A stretch of DNA of 64,000 nucleotides. Source: Ramlibacter tataouinensis. Its GTDB lineage: Bacteria; Pseudomonadota; Gammaproteobacteria; Burkholderiales; Burkholderiaceae_C. A program made the position numbers and the translations under genes. How positions within the stretch are numbered: position 1 is the stretch's first letter; every line of letters begins with the position of its first letter. Shown piece after piece: positions 8,967 to 17,254 of this stretch. The stretch covers positions 1 through 64,000 of the forward strand of contig DIZF01000065.1 in assembly GCA_002427815.1 (NCBI GenBank), given 5' to 3'. The notes beneath the pieces are model-generated. The model was not told the DNA's origin. It made no database searches and saw only the letters and a list, made by a program, of their open reading frames with translations.

Positions 8967-10240
8967 GGCAGCACCTCGCGCGGGTCGCTGATCACGCCGC
9001 GCAACGCGGAAGCCGCCACCGTATACGGCGAAGCCAGATACACCTGCGCGGTCGGAGACCCCATGCGGCCCTTGAAGTTGCGCGCCGTGCTCGAGATCAC
9101 CGTGGTGTTGTCGGCCATTGTTTCGCCGTAGCCGGCGCAGGCACCGCAGGCGGTGGGAAACAGTTCCGCGCCCGCGTCCAGCAGCGCCTGCAGCACGCCC
9201 TCGACGCGCGCGGCTTCCTGGTCCTTCAGGCTCGCCGGCGCCACCATCAGGCGCACGCCCGCCGCCACGCGCTGGCCGCGCAGCACCTGGGCGGCTGCAC
9301 GCAGGTCTTCCAGCTTGGCGCCGGTGCAGGCGCCGATGTAGGCGACATCCACCGGCGTGCCGGCGTAATGGGTGACACCCCGCGCGTTGGCCGGGCTGTG
9401 CGGCGCGGCCACATAAGGCTCGAGCGCGACGGCGTCGAAGCGGTGCGTCTCGCAATCCGGCGACGCGATCGCGCCGTCGTCGGTGGCCAGGCCGGCAATA
9501 TCGACAGGCGGCGCCCCGTGTGCCGCCAGCCATTCCATCGTAGTGGCATCGGGCGCGATCAGCCCGGCCTGCGCGCCGAGTTCGGCGCTCATGTTGGACA
9601 GCGTCATGCGCTCGGCCATGCCCAGCGCCTGCACCGCGCTGCCGCAGAACTCCACCGCCTGGTACTGCCCGCCGTTCATGCCGAAGCGGCCGGTCATGTG
9701 CAGCATCATGTCCTTGGCCACCACCCCGGGCCCCAGCCGGCCGTCCCATTGCATGCGGATGGTGCCCGGCACGCGCAGCCAGATCTCGCCGGTGACCACC
9801 ACACCCAGCATTTCGGTGGCGCCGATGCCGAACATGTAGGCACCGAAGGCGCCGCCGGTCGGTGAGTGCGAGTCGCCGCCGACGCAGAACATGCCGGGAC
9901 GGATGTGGCCGTGCTGGGGCACCACCACATGGCAGATGCCCTGGCTGTCATACACATGCGGCAGGGCTTGCTCGCGCGCCCACTCCCGGGCGATGCGCAC
10001 GATGCGGCGCGAGTCGTCATCGCGCTCGGGCACGTAATGGTCCATCACCAGCACCACCCGCGATGGGTCCCAGATCTTCGCGCCCAGCGCTTCCAGCATG
10101 GGTTTCAGGCGGCGCGGCCCGGACGAGTCGTGGAACATCGCCAGATCGACCCGGCAGTTGACGATCTCGCCGGGCGTGACCTGGCTCTTGCCGGCCGCGC
10201 GGGCGACCAGCTTCTGCGCCAGGGTCTGTGGTCCGTTCAT
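8963..10240 (-). CDS. Aconitase-family hydratase large subunit (LeuC-like)
   Basis: 425 residues, the length of LeuC-type catalytic subunits. The [4Fe-4S] ligands are visible as IGACTGAK and the CxxC in ACGACAGYG, and the family segment GGDSHSPTGGAFGAY is present. Such subunits, joined to a LeuD-like partner, move water across a C=C bond in isopropylmalate, homoaconitate, citraconate or dimethylmaleate. The cluster motif differs from classical LeuC (CTN, CGPC) and is closer to divergent catabolic members. The gene starts 15 nt after livF and overlaps the MmgE/PrpD start. The partner is the separated LeuD-like gene at 6021-6536. Confidence 0.9.
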   Translation of the reverse strand: MNGPQTLAQKLVARAAGKSQVTPGEIVNCRVDLAMFHDSSGPRRLKPMLEALGAKIWDPSRVVLVMDHYVPERDDDSRRIVRIAREWAREQALPHVYDSQGICHVVVPQHGHIRPGMFCVGGDSHSPTGGAFGAYMFGIGATEMLGVVVTGEIWLRVPGTIRMQWDGRLGPGVVAKDMMLHMTGRFGMNGGQYQAVEFCGSAVQALGMAERMTLSNMSAELGAQAGLIAPDATTMEWLAAHGAPPVDIAGLATDDGAIASPDCETHRFDAVALEPYVAAPHSPANARGVTHYAGTPVDVAYIGACTGAKLEDLRAAAQVLRGQRVAAGVRLMVAPASLKDQEAARVEGVLQALLDAGAELFPTACGACAGYGETMADNTTVISSTARNFKGRMGSPTAQVYLASPYTVAASALRGVISDPREVLP

Positions 10241-10255
10241 TCGCGGTGCACTTCA

Positions 10256-10975
10256 CTAAAGGCCGAGGTAAGCCCGGCGCAATTCGTCGCTGCCCAGCAG
10301 CTGGGACGGCAGCCCGGAAAAACGGATCGTGCCGTTCTCCATCACGTAGGCGCGGTCCACCACCTCCAGCGATTGCCCGACGTTCTGCTCCACCAGCAGC
10401 ACCGCCAGGCCGCCGTCGCGCAGGCGCCGGATCAGCGCGAACAGTTCTTCCACCAGCAGCGGCGACAGGCCCAGCGAGGGCTCGTCCAGGATCAGGAGGC
10501 GCGGCTGGGCCATCAGGCCGCGGGCTATGGCCAGCATCTGCTGCTCGCCGCCGCTCAAGGTGCCCGCGATCTGGCCAGCGCGCTCGCGCAGCCGGGGGAA
10601 CAGCGCAAACGACTTCTCCAGGTTGACAGCGCGATGTTCGCGGGCCCGCGTGAAGGCGCCCAGCTCCAGGTTCTCCCGCGCGGTGAGGTTGGGGAAGATC
10701 CGCCGCCCCTCGGGCACCTGGATCAGGCCGGCCTTGACCACGTCGCGGTAGTGCGCACCGGTCAGGTCGGCGCCGTCGAACAGCACCCGTCCCGACCAGG
10801 CCGGAACCAGGCCGCACATCACGTTGTTGAGCGTGCTCTTGCCGGCGCCATTGCTGCCGAGCAAGGCCACGGCCTCACCCTCGCCCACCTGCAGGTCGAT
10901 GCCGCGCAGCACCTCCACCGCGCCATAGCCGGCGTGCAGTCCGCGCACTTCGAGCAGGGGCGACGCGGCGCTCAC
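10256..10975 (-). CDS. livF: Branched-chain-type ABC transporter ATPase LivF
   Basis: 239 residues. Walker A LLGSNGAGKST, ABC signature LSGGEQQML and Walker B LLILDEPSLGLSP are all present. The gene starts with GTG at 10975, overlapping the livG stop as GTGA. LivF and LivG form the ATPase pair of HAAT-type importers that take up branched amino acids but also aromatic acids, amides and other small molecules. Being inside a catabolic operon, it most likely serves the substrate of that operon rather than leucine. Confidence 0.95.
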   Translation of the reverse strand: MSAASPLLEVRGLHAGYGAVEVLRGIDLQVGEGEAVALLGSNGAGKSTLNNVMCGLVPAWSGRVLFDGADLTGAHYRDVVKAGLIQVPEGRRIFPNLTARENLELGAFTRAREHRAVNLEKSFALFPRLRERAGQIAGTLSGGEQQMLAIARGLMAQPRLLILDEPSLGLSPLLVEELFALIRRLRDGGLAVLLVEQNVGQSLEVVDRAYVMENGTIRFSGLPSQLLGSDELRRAYLGL

Positions 10976-11727
10976 GAGCCCACCTCCGCCGCACGCAGCC
11001 GCGCCGCGGTGCCGTGGCCGAGGTAGGCCTCGATCACCCGCTCGTCGCGCGTCACCTGTCCCGGCGTGCCCTGGGCGATGAGCTGGCCCTGGGCCAGCAC
11101 CCAGACCTGCTGCGCCAGGTTCATCACCGCCTGCATCACATGCTCGATCATCAGCACCGTGATGCCGCCGGCGGCGATGTCGCGCACCACCGGAATCATC
11201 TCGGCGATCTCGGTCGGGTTCAGCCCGGCCAGAACCTCGTCCAGCAACAGCAGGCGCGGCCGCGTGGCCAGGGCGCGGGCCAGTTCCAGGCGCTTGCGCC
11301 CGCCCACCGTCAGGTCGGCCGCGGGCTTGTCCAGTTGCGGTGCAAGGCCCACCCGCTGCGCCACCTCTTCGGCCTGCTCCAGCGCCAGGCGCCGGCTGGC
11401 GACACGAAGATGCGCGCCCACGGCGATGTTCTGGCGCACCGTCTGCTGCGCGAAGGGCTGGACGATCTGGAAGGTGCGCGTCAGGCCGAGCCTGGCGTTG
11501 CGATGCGGTTCGCGCCCGGTGATGTCTTCGCCCAGGAACTGCACGCGGCCGCTATCGGGCTTGAGAAACCCCGACATCAGCGCGAACAGCGTGGTCTTGC
11601 CGGCGCCATTGGGTCCGATCAGCGCGCTCAGGCTGCCCGGCGCGACCTGCAGGCTCACCTGGCGCACGGCTTGCAGGCCGCCGAACGAACGCGAGACCGC
11701 ATCCAGCACCAATAGCGGCTCAGCCAT
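10972..11727 (-). CDS. livG: Branched-chain-type ABC transporter ATPase LivG
   Basis: 251 residues. Walker A LIGPNGAGKTTL, a signature variant LTVGGRKRLELA in place of LSGGQ, and Walker B LLLLDEVLAGLNP are visible. In Walker B the usual DEP is DEV and the signature motif is LTVGG; both are common in LivG subunits. It overlaps the livM stop by 8 bp and livF by 4 bp, so the ABC genes are translationally coupled. Confidence 0.95.
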   Translation of the reverse strand: MAEPLLVLDAVSRSFGGLQAVRQVSLQVAPGSLSALIGPNGAGKTTLFALMSGFLKPDSGRVQFLGEDITGREPHRNARLGLTRTFQIVQPFAQQTVRQNIAVGAHLRVASRRLALEQAEEVAQRVGLAPQLDKPAADLTVGGRKRLELARALATRPRLLLLDEVLAGLNPTEIAEMIPVVRDIAAGGITVLMIEHVMQAVMNLAQQVWVLAQGQLIAQGTPGQVTRDERVIEAYLGHGTAARLRAAEVGS

Positions 11728-12688
11728 CGCGGTCCTTGCGCGCCGCTCCCCGGCGCCAGCGCAGCGGCACGCCGATGCCGGCGATGCCGCGCGGCAGGAA
11801 CATCACGATCGCCACCAGCACGACGCCGTAGATCACCATGTTGATGCCGGGCAGCTGGCCGAACATGTTTCGCGTGACATCGGCCAGCAGGTGCAGCGCC
11901 AGGGCGCCGAGCACCGGTCCCCACAGCGTGCCCATGCCGCCGACGATGGCCGCGACCAGTGCCTCCACCGACGTGCCCGGCCCGTAGGCGATGCCGGGAT
12001 CGATGTACTGGAACACCTGCACATAGAAGGCGCCGCCCGCGCCCATCAGCGCGCCCGAGAGGCCGATCGCCGCGAGCTTGATGCGAAACGGGTTCACGCC
12101 CACGGCACGCGCCGCGTCTTCGTTGTCGCGCACCGCCTGCAGGTAGGCGCCGAAGCGCGAATGGCGCAGCCAGGCGCTCAGCAACAGCGCGATCGTGACG
12201 AGCGCCAGCACCAGCCACAGGTAGCCGGCGCGAGACGCGAACTGCATGTTCGCCGCCGATTCGCGCAGCGGCACCATCAGGCCGACGCCGGCCCCGGTGA
12301 ACGGCACCGACACCGCGACCACGCGGAACACTTCCGCGAAAGCCAGGGTGACCAGTGCGAAATACGATCCTTTCAGGCCGTAGCGAAAGCTCAGTGCGCC
12401 GACGAAGAGGCCCACCCCCGCGCTGGCCGTCAGCGCCAGCGGCAGGGCCAGCCAGGGATTGATGCCGTGCAACTGCGCGATCGCCTGCGCATAGGCGCCG
12501 GTGCCGAAGAACAGGGCGTGGCCGAAGGAGAACTGGCCGCCGAAGCCGCCCAGGATGTTCCAGGCCTGGGCCAGCAGGCAGGCGTACAGCGCCATCATGA
12601 TGAAGTTGAGCGCCACGCCGGAAGACGTCACGAGCGGCGCGCACGCCACCAGCGCGGCGAACAGCACGATAGTGGCCAGGTCTTTCAT
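11720..12688 (-). CDS. livM: Branched-chain-type ABC transporter permease LivM
   Basis: 322 residues with about 8-10 hydrophobic segments and the LivM hallmarks GGQFSFGHALFFGTGAYA and the cytoplasmic coupling motif RFGAYLQAVRDNEDAARAVG. The ATG at 12688 overlaps the livH stop by 4 bp; the frame extends far upstream but that part is antisense-type shadow over livH. It is an inner membrane subunit pairing with LivH. Confidence 0.94.
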   Translation of the reverse strand: MKDLATIVLFAALVACAPLVTSSGVALNFIMMALYACLLAQAWNILGGFGGQFSFGHALFFGTGAYAQAIAQLHGINPWLALPLALTASAGVGLFVGALSFRYGLKGSYFALVTLAFAEVFRVVAVSVPFTGAGVGLMVPLRESAANMQFASRAGYLWLVLALVTIALLLSAWLRHSRFGAYLQAVRDNEDAARAVGVNPFRIKLAAIGLSGALMGAGGAFYVQVFQYIDPGIAYGPGTSVEALVAAIVGGMGTLWGPVLGALALHLLADVTRNMFGQLPGINMVIYGVVLVAIVMFLPRGIAGIGVPLRWRRGAARKDRDG

Positions 12689-13557
12689 GCGCGGGCCCCG
12701 AACAGGCCTTGCGGCCGCAGCAGCAGCACCGCGATGAAGATCGCGAAGATGCCGATCTGGCCCAGCGATTCGCCGAAGTACAGGCCCCCCACCGACTCGA
12801 CCACGCCGACCAGCAGCCCACCCAGCAGCGCGCCGGCGAAGCTGCCCATGCCGCCGAGCACGACGATGGTGAAGGCCACCAGCACGAAGCCGCTGCCGAC
12901 CTGCGGGTTCACGTAATAGGCCGGCAGCAGGAAGCAGGCGGCTGCCCCCAGGCAGGCCAGGCCGATGCCGAAGCTCATAGCGTAGACATGGTCCACGTCG
13001 ATGCCCATCAGCCGCGCCCCCTGCTTTTCCTTGGCCACGGCGCGGATGGCGCGGCCCAGATCGGTGCGGGCCATCAGCAGCAGCAACAAGGCATAGACGA
13101 CCAGCGCGCCCGCGAAAGCGATCAGCTTGGGCAAGGCGATCATGGCCGGCCCGATCGCCACCGTGGTCAGCGTGTAGGCGGTCTCGATGGTGCGGGTGTC
13201 GCTCTTGAACGCCAGCAGCGCGGCGTTTTCCATGATGATGGCCAGGCCCAGCGTGACCAGCAGGATGTTCTCGTCCTTGCCGTGGCTGGCCCGGTTGATG
13301 ATGGCCCGCTGCAACAGGTAGCCCAGTGCGAACATGCCCGGCACCACCGCCACCAGGGCCAGGTAGGGATCGATGCCGAACTTTTCCTTCAGCAGGTACA
13401 CCGCATACAGCGCCAGCATCAGCGCCGCCCCGTGGGCGAAGTTGATGATGTGCAGCACGCCGTAGATCAGCGTCAGGCCCAGCGCGACCAGGGCGTACAC
13501 GGCGCCGGTGGTCAGGCCGTTCAGGACCGCCGGAAACAGGATTCCGAATTCGAGCAT
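12685..13557 (-). CDS. livH: Branched-chain-type ABC transporter permease LivH
   Basis: 290 residues, strongly hydrophobic, with the LivH signatures LTLIYGVLHIINFAHG near the N-terminus, GRAIRAVAKEKQGARLMGID in the coupling loop and VLGGMGSFAGALLGG near the C-terminus. It follows livK after a 103-bp gap that holds palindromic repeats, the only sizeable gap in the operon. Confidence 0.94.
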   Translation of the reverse strand: MLEFGILFPAVLNGLTTGAVYALVALGLTLIYGVLHIINFAHGAALMLALYAVYLLKEKFGIDPYLALVAVVPGMFALGYLLQRAIINRASHGKDENILLVTLGLAIIMENAALLAFKSDTRTIETAYTLTTVAIGPAMIALPKLIAFAGALVVYALLLLLMARTDLGRAIRAVAKEKQGARLMGIDVDHVYAMSFGIGLACLGAAACFLLPAYYVNPQVGSGFVLVAFTIVVLGGMGSFAGALLGGLLVGVVESVGGLYFGESLGQIGIFAIFIAVLLLRPQGLFGARA

Positions 13558-13570
13558 GCCTGACGCGATC

Positions 13571-13660
13571 AGGCCCGCCGCCGGGCCGCCCCAAGGCGGG
13601 CCTGGGCCCCCCCGGGGGGCGGCGACCTACACGCAGTGAGGAGCGTGGGGGCAGACATTT
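13571..13660. repeat. Intercistronic palindromic repeat between livK and livH
   Basis: The gap holds an inverted repeat AGGCCCGCC (13571-13579) / GGCGGGCCT (13595-13603), then a C7/G6 palindrome, then GCCCCCACGCT read on the minus strand near 13643-13653. The same three parts in the same order recur at 63231-63320, so this is one copy of a dispersed intergenic repeat. On the operon mRNA it can fold strongly just after the binding-protein gene. Confidence 0.7.
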
Positions 13661-14863
13661 CTATGCGTGCATCGGGAAGATCGGTTCCATCTCGCGGTAT
13701 TCGCGCGGAATGATCACCTTGATGTCGTTCTTGGCCACCTGCGTCATCAGCGGCTGGGCTCCGGTGTTCTGGCCGTTGACGAACTGGGTCGGGCCATAGG
13801 GCAAGAAGTGATCGGAGAAGGTGCTCTTTGCCAGCGCGTCGGTGATGGCGGCGCGGTCCACGCTCTTGGCGCGGTTGATGGCGTCGGCCAGCAGCATCAT
13901 CGCCGTGTAGGTGTTGAAGATCTCGTAGGTGTAGAAAAGGTTCTTCGCCTCGACCCGCCTGCGCAGTTCGTGCGAGCGCTTGTCCTTCGGATTGAACCAG
14001 TGATTGCAGTCGATGATGCCGTTGGCCGCTTCGGGAAATTCCTTGACGAACTTGTAGCTCGACGCGGCGCCGCCCAGCACCGAGTAGATCGCCTTGGGGA
14101 CCACCTTCTGCTGCTGCATGGTGCGCACCAGCAGCGCGTACTCGTTGTAGTAATTGGCCGGGATCACGATGTCGGGATTGATCGCCTTCATCCGCAGCAC
14201 GATGTTGCTGAAGTCGCGCGTCGGGTTGGCGTGCTTGATCACTTCCTTGACTTCGTAGCCGTAGCCGGGCAGCTCGCGCGCCAGCAATTGCGCGGTGCCG
14301 GTGCCGAACAGCGATTCCTCGTGGATGATCATCACGGTCCTGGCCGGCTTGCCCGCCGCCGTGTTGAGCACGTGCAGGTTGGTCATGGCGATCTCGGCGC
14401 ACTTCTTGTAGCCCGGTCCGAAGCGGAAGGTGTTCTTCAGGCCGCGCTCGACGATCTGGTCGGCCACGCCGACGTCGACCACGTGCGGCAGGTTGTACTT
14501 GGCTGCGGCCTGCGTGGTGGCCAGACAGATCGCCGATGCATACGCGCCCACGATCGCCGAAACGCCGGCTTCGTTCATCTTCTCCACTTCGGCCGTGCCG
14601 GCCTGCGGCGTCGACTGCGCGTCGCCCAGCAGCGCCTCGATCTTCGCGCCGCCCAGCGACTTGATGCCGCCGGCCTTGTTGATGTCCGCTATCGCCATCA
14701 GCGCGCCCTCGCGGCATTGCGCGCCGGAATAGGCCAGCGCCCCGGTGACGGGATGCAGCACCCCGATCTTCACGGTCTTGGGCTGCGCGCCGGCGACCAG
14801 CGGGAAAGCCAGCGCCGAGGCGGCGGCGGCCGATTGCGACATGAAATGACGACGGGTGCTCAT
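13661..14863 (-). CDS. Branched-chain-type ABC transporter substrate-binding protein (LivK-like)
   Basis: 400 residues. The N-terminus MSTRRHFMSQSAAAASALAF has a Tat-like arginine pair and a hydrophobic core ending near AGAQP. The mature protein is a type-1 periplasmic binding fold (VKIGVLHPVTGALAYSG, then SAIVGAYAS). The start at 14863 has GAGGAG 7 nt upstream; a longer frame to 14992 is unsupported. It lies 11 bp after the gntR stop and provides substrate specificity for LivHMGF. The ligand is unknown; similar proteins bind amides, urea or aromatic acids as well as amino acids. Confidence 0.93.
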   Translation of the reverse strand: MSTRRHFMSQSAAAASALAFPLVAGAQPKTVKIGVLHPVTGALAYSGAQCREGALMAIADINKAGGIKSLGGAKIEALLGDAQSTPQAGTAEVEKMNEAGVSAIVGAYASAICLATTQAAAKYNLPHVVDVGVADQIVERGLKNTFRFGPGYKKCAEIAMTNLHVLNTAAGKPARTVMIIHEESLFGTGTAQLLARELPGYGYEVKEVIKHANPTRDFSNIVLRMKAINPDIVIPANYYNEYALLVRTMQQQKVVPKAIYSVLGGAASSYKFVKEFPEAANGIIDCNHWFNPKDKRSHELRRRVEAKNLFYTYEIFNTYTAMMLLADAINRAKSVDRAAITDALAKSTFSDHFLPYGPTQFVNGQNTGAQPLMTQVAKNDIKVIIPREYREMEPIFPMHA

Positions 14864-14874
14864 GGGGTTTCTCC

Positions 14875-15669
14875 TCAATGGAACTGGGCGGACACATCCT
14901 TGCTGACCCACACCTTGGCATCGATGCTGCCAACGCGCGACAACTGCATCTGGTATTCGTAGCGGTCCGGGCGGTACAAGCCGTGCAGCCATTGCACCGG
15001 CCGCTCCTGCTCGTCGTAGATCAGCCGGCGCACCGCCAGCAGGGCCGAGCCGACTGCCAGGTCGAGATGCCCCGCCACCTCGGCGTCGGCCAGCCGCGCG
15101 GAGACGGTCTGCACGGCCCGCCCGACCTTCACGCCGGCTTCCTCGAGCAGCAGCAGGATGGGCTTGCGCGACAGCTCGCGCCGGCCGAACCGCCGTGCCA
15201 CGTCGGCGGGCACGTAAGTCGTGATGTGGGACAGCGGCCCTTCGCGCGTGCTGCGCACGCGCACCGCCTTCTGCACCATCGCGCCCGGCGCCAGGGCCAG
15301 CGCGGTCGCCACGGCTTCCGAGGCCGCCACCAGGTCCACGTCCAGCACCTTGACGGAGGTGCGCAAGCCCATGCTGACCAGGTTCTCCAGCAGGCCGGTG
15401 AGCTGGGTGCGCATGGGGTCGTTGGCGGCACTGGCGCCTGGCTGCACGGGCCAGCCGATGGCACGGGTGCCGCGGCCCGGCTCGCGCGAAATCAGGCCTT
15501 CCTGCGCCAGTTGCTCCAGCGCCCGCCGCACCGTGACCCGGGCCACGCCGAATTGCCGCATCAGCGCCAGTTCACCGGGCAGGCCGGCCGCGAACCGCCC
15601 GTCCTCGAGCTGTTCGCGCAGCACCAGGTAGATGCGGTGGTACTTGGGCAGCGGCAGGGCGGCAGGCAT
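14875..15669 (-). CDS. GntR family regulator, HutC/UTRA type
   Basis: 264 residues. An N-terminal winged helix (about residues 10-70) contains LPGELALMRQFGVARVTVRR and EGLISREPGRGT, followed by a UTRA ligand-binding domain (about 90-255). HutC-type regulators are usually repressors released by a pathway metabolite. It is the first gene of the operon, so it very likely autoregulates. The start codon lies 6 nt after a -10 hexamer, with no Shine-Dalgarno, suggesting a leaderless message. A perfect inverted repeat overlaps its -35 box. Confidence 0.93.
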   Translation of the reverse strand: MPAALPLPKYHRIYLVLREQLEDGRFAAGLPGELALMRQFGVARVTVRRALEQLAQEGLISREPGRGTRAIGWPVQPGASAANDPMRTQLTGLLENLVSMGLRTSVKVLDVDLVAASEAVATALALAPGAMVQKAVRVRSTREGPLSHITTYVPADVARRFGRRELSRKPILLLLEEAGVKVGRAVQTVSARLADAEVAGHLDLAVGSALLAVRRLIYDEQERPVQWLHGLYRPDRYEYQMQLSRVGSIDAKVWVSKDVSAQFH

Positions 15670-15675
15670 CGGGCG

Positions 15676-15705
15676 ATCCTAGTGTCGCCGCGAATGTCCT
15701 GTCAA
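15676..15705 (-). promoter_or_regulatory. Predicted sigma-70 promoter of the gntR-liv catabolic operon
   Basis: On the minus strand TTGACA (15705-15700) is followed after 18 bp by TAGGAT (15681-15676). The predicted transcription start falls at or beside the ATG at 15669. Confidence 0.6.
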
Positions 15706-15714
15706 TAGGACATT
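15693..15714. promoter_or_regulatory. Perfect inverted repeat, likely GntR operator
   Basis: AATGTCCT (15693-15700) and AGGACATT (15707-15714) form a perfect 8-bp inverted repeat with a 6-bp spacer. The repeat covers the -35 box of the operon promoter, the position expected for a repressor site. It is the only such perfect palindrome noticed in this intergenic region. Confidence 0.65.
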
Positions 15715-16019
15715 TCAAGCGCCTGGGCCGGACCGCGATTCAGATCGCCGGCGGCCACGGAAGTGATGCGCGTCGGTGCGCGGCCTTGATGTCCACGGCG
15801 GTCGGGTCGGCGACGCTGCAACCGCCTCACGGCAGGCTAAGGATGAGTTGGCAGCGCGCGAGGACGGAGCCGCGGCTGGCCCGCACGCAGAAGACTGTGG
15901 CCAAAATGATGATCAAGATCACCCAACCTAACCGCTCAGCTGCTATTGTGTGTACGCTGTTAGGTGTAAGTGGCTTCGTTTCAACCTGTGCCTGTTTGGC
16001 ACCCCATACGGAATCGATC
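15715..16019. other. Intergenic region upstream of the DUF3494 gene
   Basis: About 300 bp without a convincing gene. An open frame continues upstream of 16020 to 15786, but it lacks family similarity and a ribosome site. The stretch from about 15900 to 16010 is visibly poorer in G+C than the surroundings and probably holds the promoter of the downstream gene; no clear -35/-10 pair was found. Confidence 0.4.
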
Positions 16020-17246
16020 ATGAATCTGAAGACCCCCGAACCCACACCGTCCAACAGGGTTTCACCGCGGATCAAACGAGGCTCCAGGTTCGCCGGAAAC
16101 ATTCCCGATCTGCTGGCAAGCTTGGGACTCGCTGCGTTTCTCTTCTTGGCGCAAAGCAATGTCGCAATGGCGGCGACGGCGCCATCCCTTGGAACCGCCG
16201 CCCCCTACGGTATCGGTTCCGAAACCCTCACCAACACTGCGGCGGGGACCAGTACCAATGGACTTATCTGTTATACGACCGCCCCCGCAACTGCAGTGAG
16301 TAGCGGCGGCGTAATCGCCGTGCCTTGTGCCCCTTCGGTCTATTCGGCTCAAGCCGCTGCCTTGGCGATTCTGAATGGTGTTGGCCAGGGCTGTGTACCG
16401 CTCCCCGTGAACCCTCTCGCTGGAACCCTGCCTCCTGGTTGTTACGAGACCGCGGGCGCGATCAACATAGCCGCCAACACGACCGTGACCCTCACCGGAA
16501 ATGGAGTTTACATCTTCAAGTCTACCGGCGGGGCGATTAATACGTTTGACAATTCCCACGTTGTCCTGGGCCCCGGCGCATGCGCCGACAACGTATTCTG
16601 GACTGGGTCCGGCGCCACGACACTTGGCGCAAACAGCACGTTCGTGGGCAATATCCTCGACAATGCCGGTATCACGATCGGCCTCAATACAACCGTGACA
16701 GGAAGAGCCCTGGCAGTTTCTACTGGCGGAACCGTCACGACCGCCGCAGACGACACCATTACCCTGCCCACGGCTTGCGCTGCTGCAGCGGCGACAACCA
16801 TCAGTACTCAGGCGTCGGCCTCCGTGCCGGTCGGCGGCGCTGTCAGCGATACTGCTGTTCTGGGTGGTGGCACAGGAGTTCCACAGGGAACAATCACCTA
16901 TCGCTTGTATGGACCCAATGACGCCACATGTTCGGGGGCGGCCGTCTTCACAACGACAGCATCCGTGGACGGTACCGGCAGCTACCCTTCTCCCAGCTTT
17001 ACACCTTCATCGGCGGGCACCTATCGATGGATCGCTAGTTACGGTGGTGATAGCACCAATGCTGCTTCCACAGGCGCTTGCAATGATGCAAACGAGAGTG
17101 TCGCGGTCACTGCCGCCGGTGGTGGCGGCGTTGCCGACGTTCCCACGCTTTCGCAATGGGCGATGATCATGCTGACCGGGCTTCTGGCCATCGGGGGCTT
17201 TGTGGCGATGCGGCGCAGGCAAAGGCAGTCGACGCGGCTGCTTTGA
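16020..17246 (+). CDS. DUF3494 ice-binding-like surface protein with Ig-like domain and IPTL-CTERM tail
   Basis: 408 residues from the ATG at 16020. A long basic N-region and hydrophobic core end in NVAMAA, a signal peptide. Residues about 55-250 match the DUF3494 beta-solenoid pattern (PPGCYETAGAINIAANTTVTL, NGVYIFKS, DNVFWTGSGATTLGANSTF, VGNILDNAGITIG, TVTGRALA). An Ig-like/Big domain follows (about 260-365). The C-terminus is VPTLSQWAMIMLTG, a hydrophobic helix and RRRQRQ, the IPTLxxW-CTERM sorting signal thought to be processed by an exosortase. Base composition and codon use are less G+C-rich than neighbours, suggesting transfer. Role may be ice binding or adhesion at the cell surface; the family name alone does not prove ice binding. 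Confidence 0.87.
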   Translation: MNLKTPEPTPSNRVSPRIKRGSRFAGNIPDLLASLGLAAFLFLAQSNVAMAATAPSLGTAAPYGIGSETLTNTAAGTSTNGLICYTTAPATAVSSGGVIAVPCAPSVYSAQAAALAILNGVGQGCVPLPVNPLAGTLPPGCYETAGAINIAANTTVTLTGNGVYIFKSTGGAINTFDNSHVVLGPGACADNVFWTGSGATTLGANSTFVGNILDNAGITIGLNTTVTGRALAVSTGGTVTTAADDTITLPTACAAAAATTISTQASASVPVGGAVSDTAVLGGGTGVPQGTITYRLYGPNDATCSGAAVFTTTASVDGTGSYPSPSFTPSSAGTYRWIASYGGDSTNAASTGACNDANESVAVTAAGGGGVADVPTLSQWAMIMLTGLLAIGGFVAMRRRQRQSTRLL

Positions 17247-17254
17247 TCTGACGG

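Noticed and set aside
6021..10240. LeuC/LeuD-like genes as leucine biosynthesis leuCD
   Set aside because: Divergent Fe-S motif, split arrangement, no leuA/leuB, and a catabolic operon under a GntR regulator.
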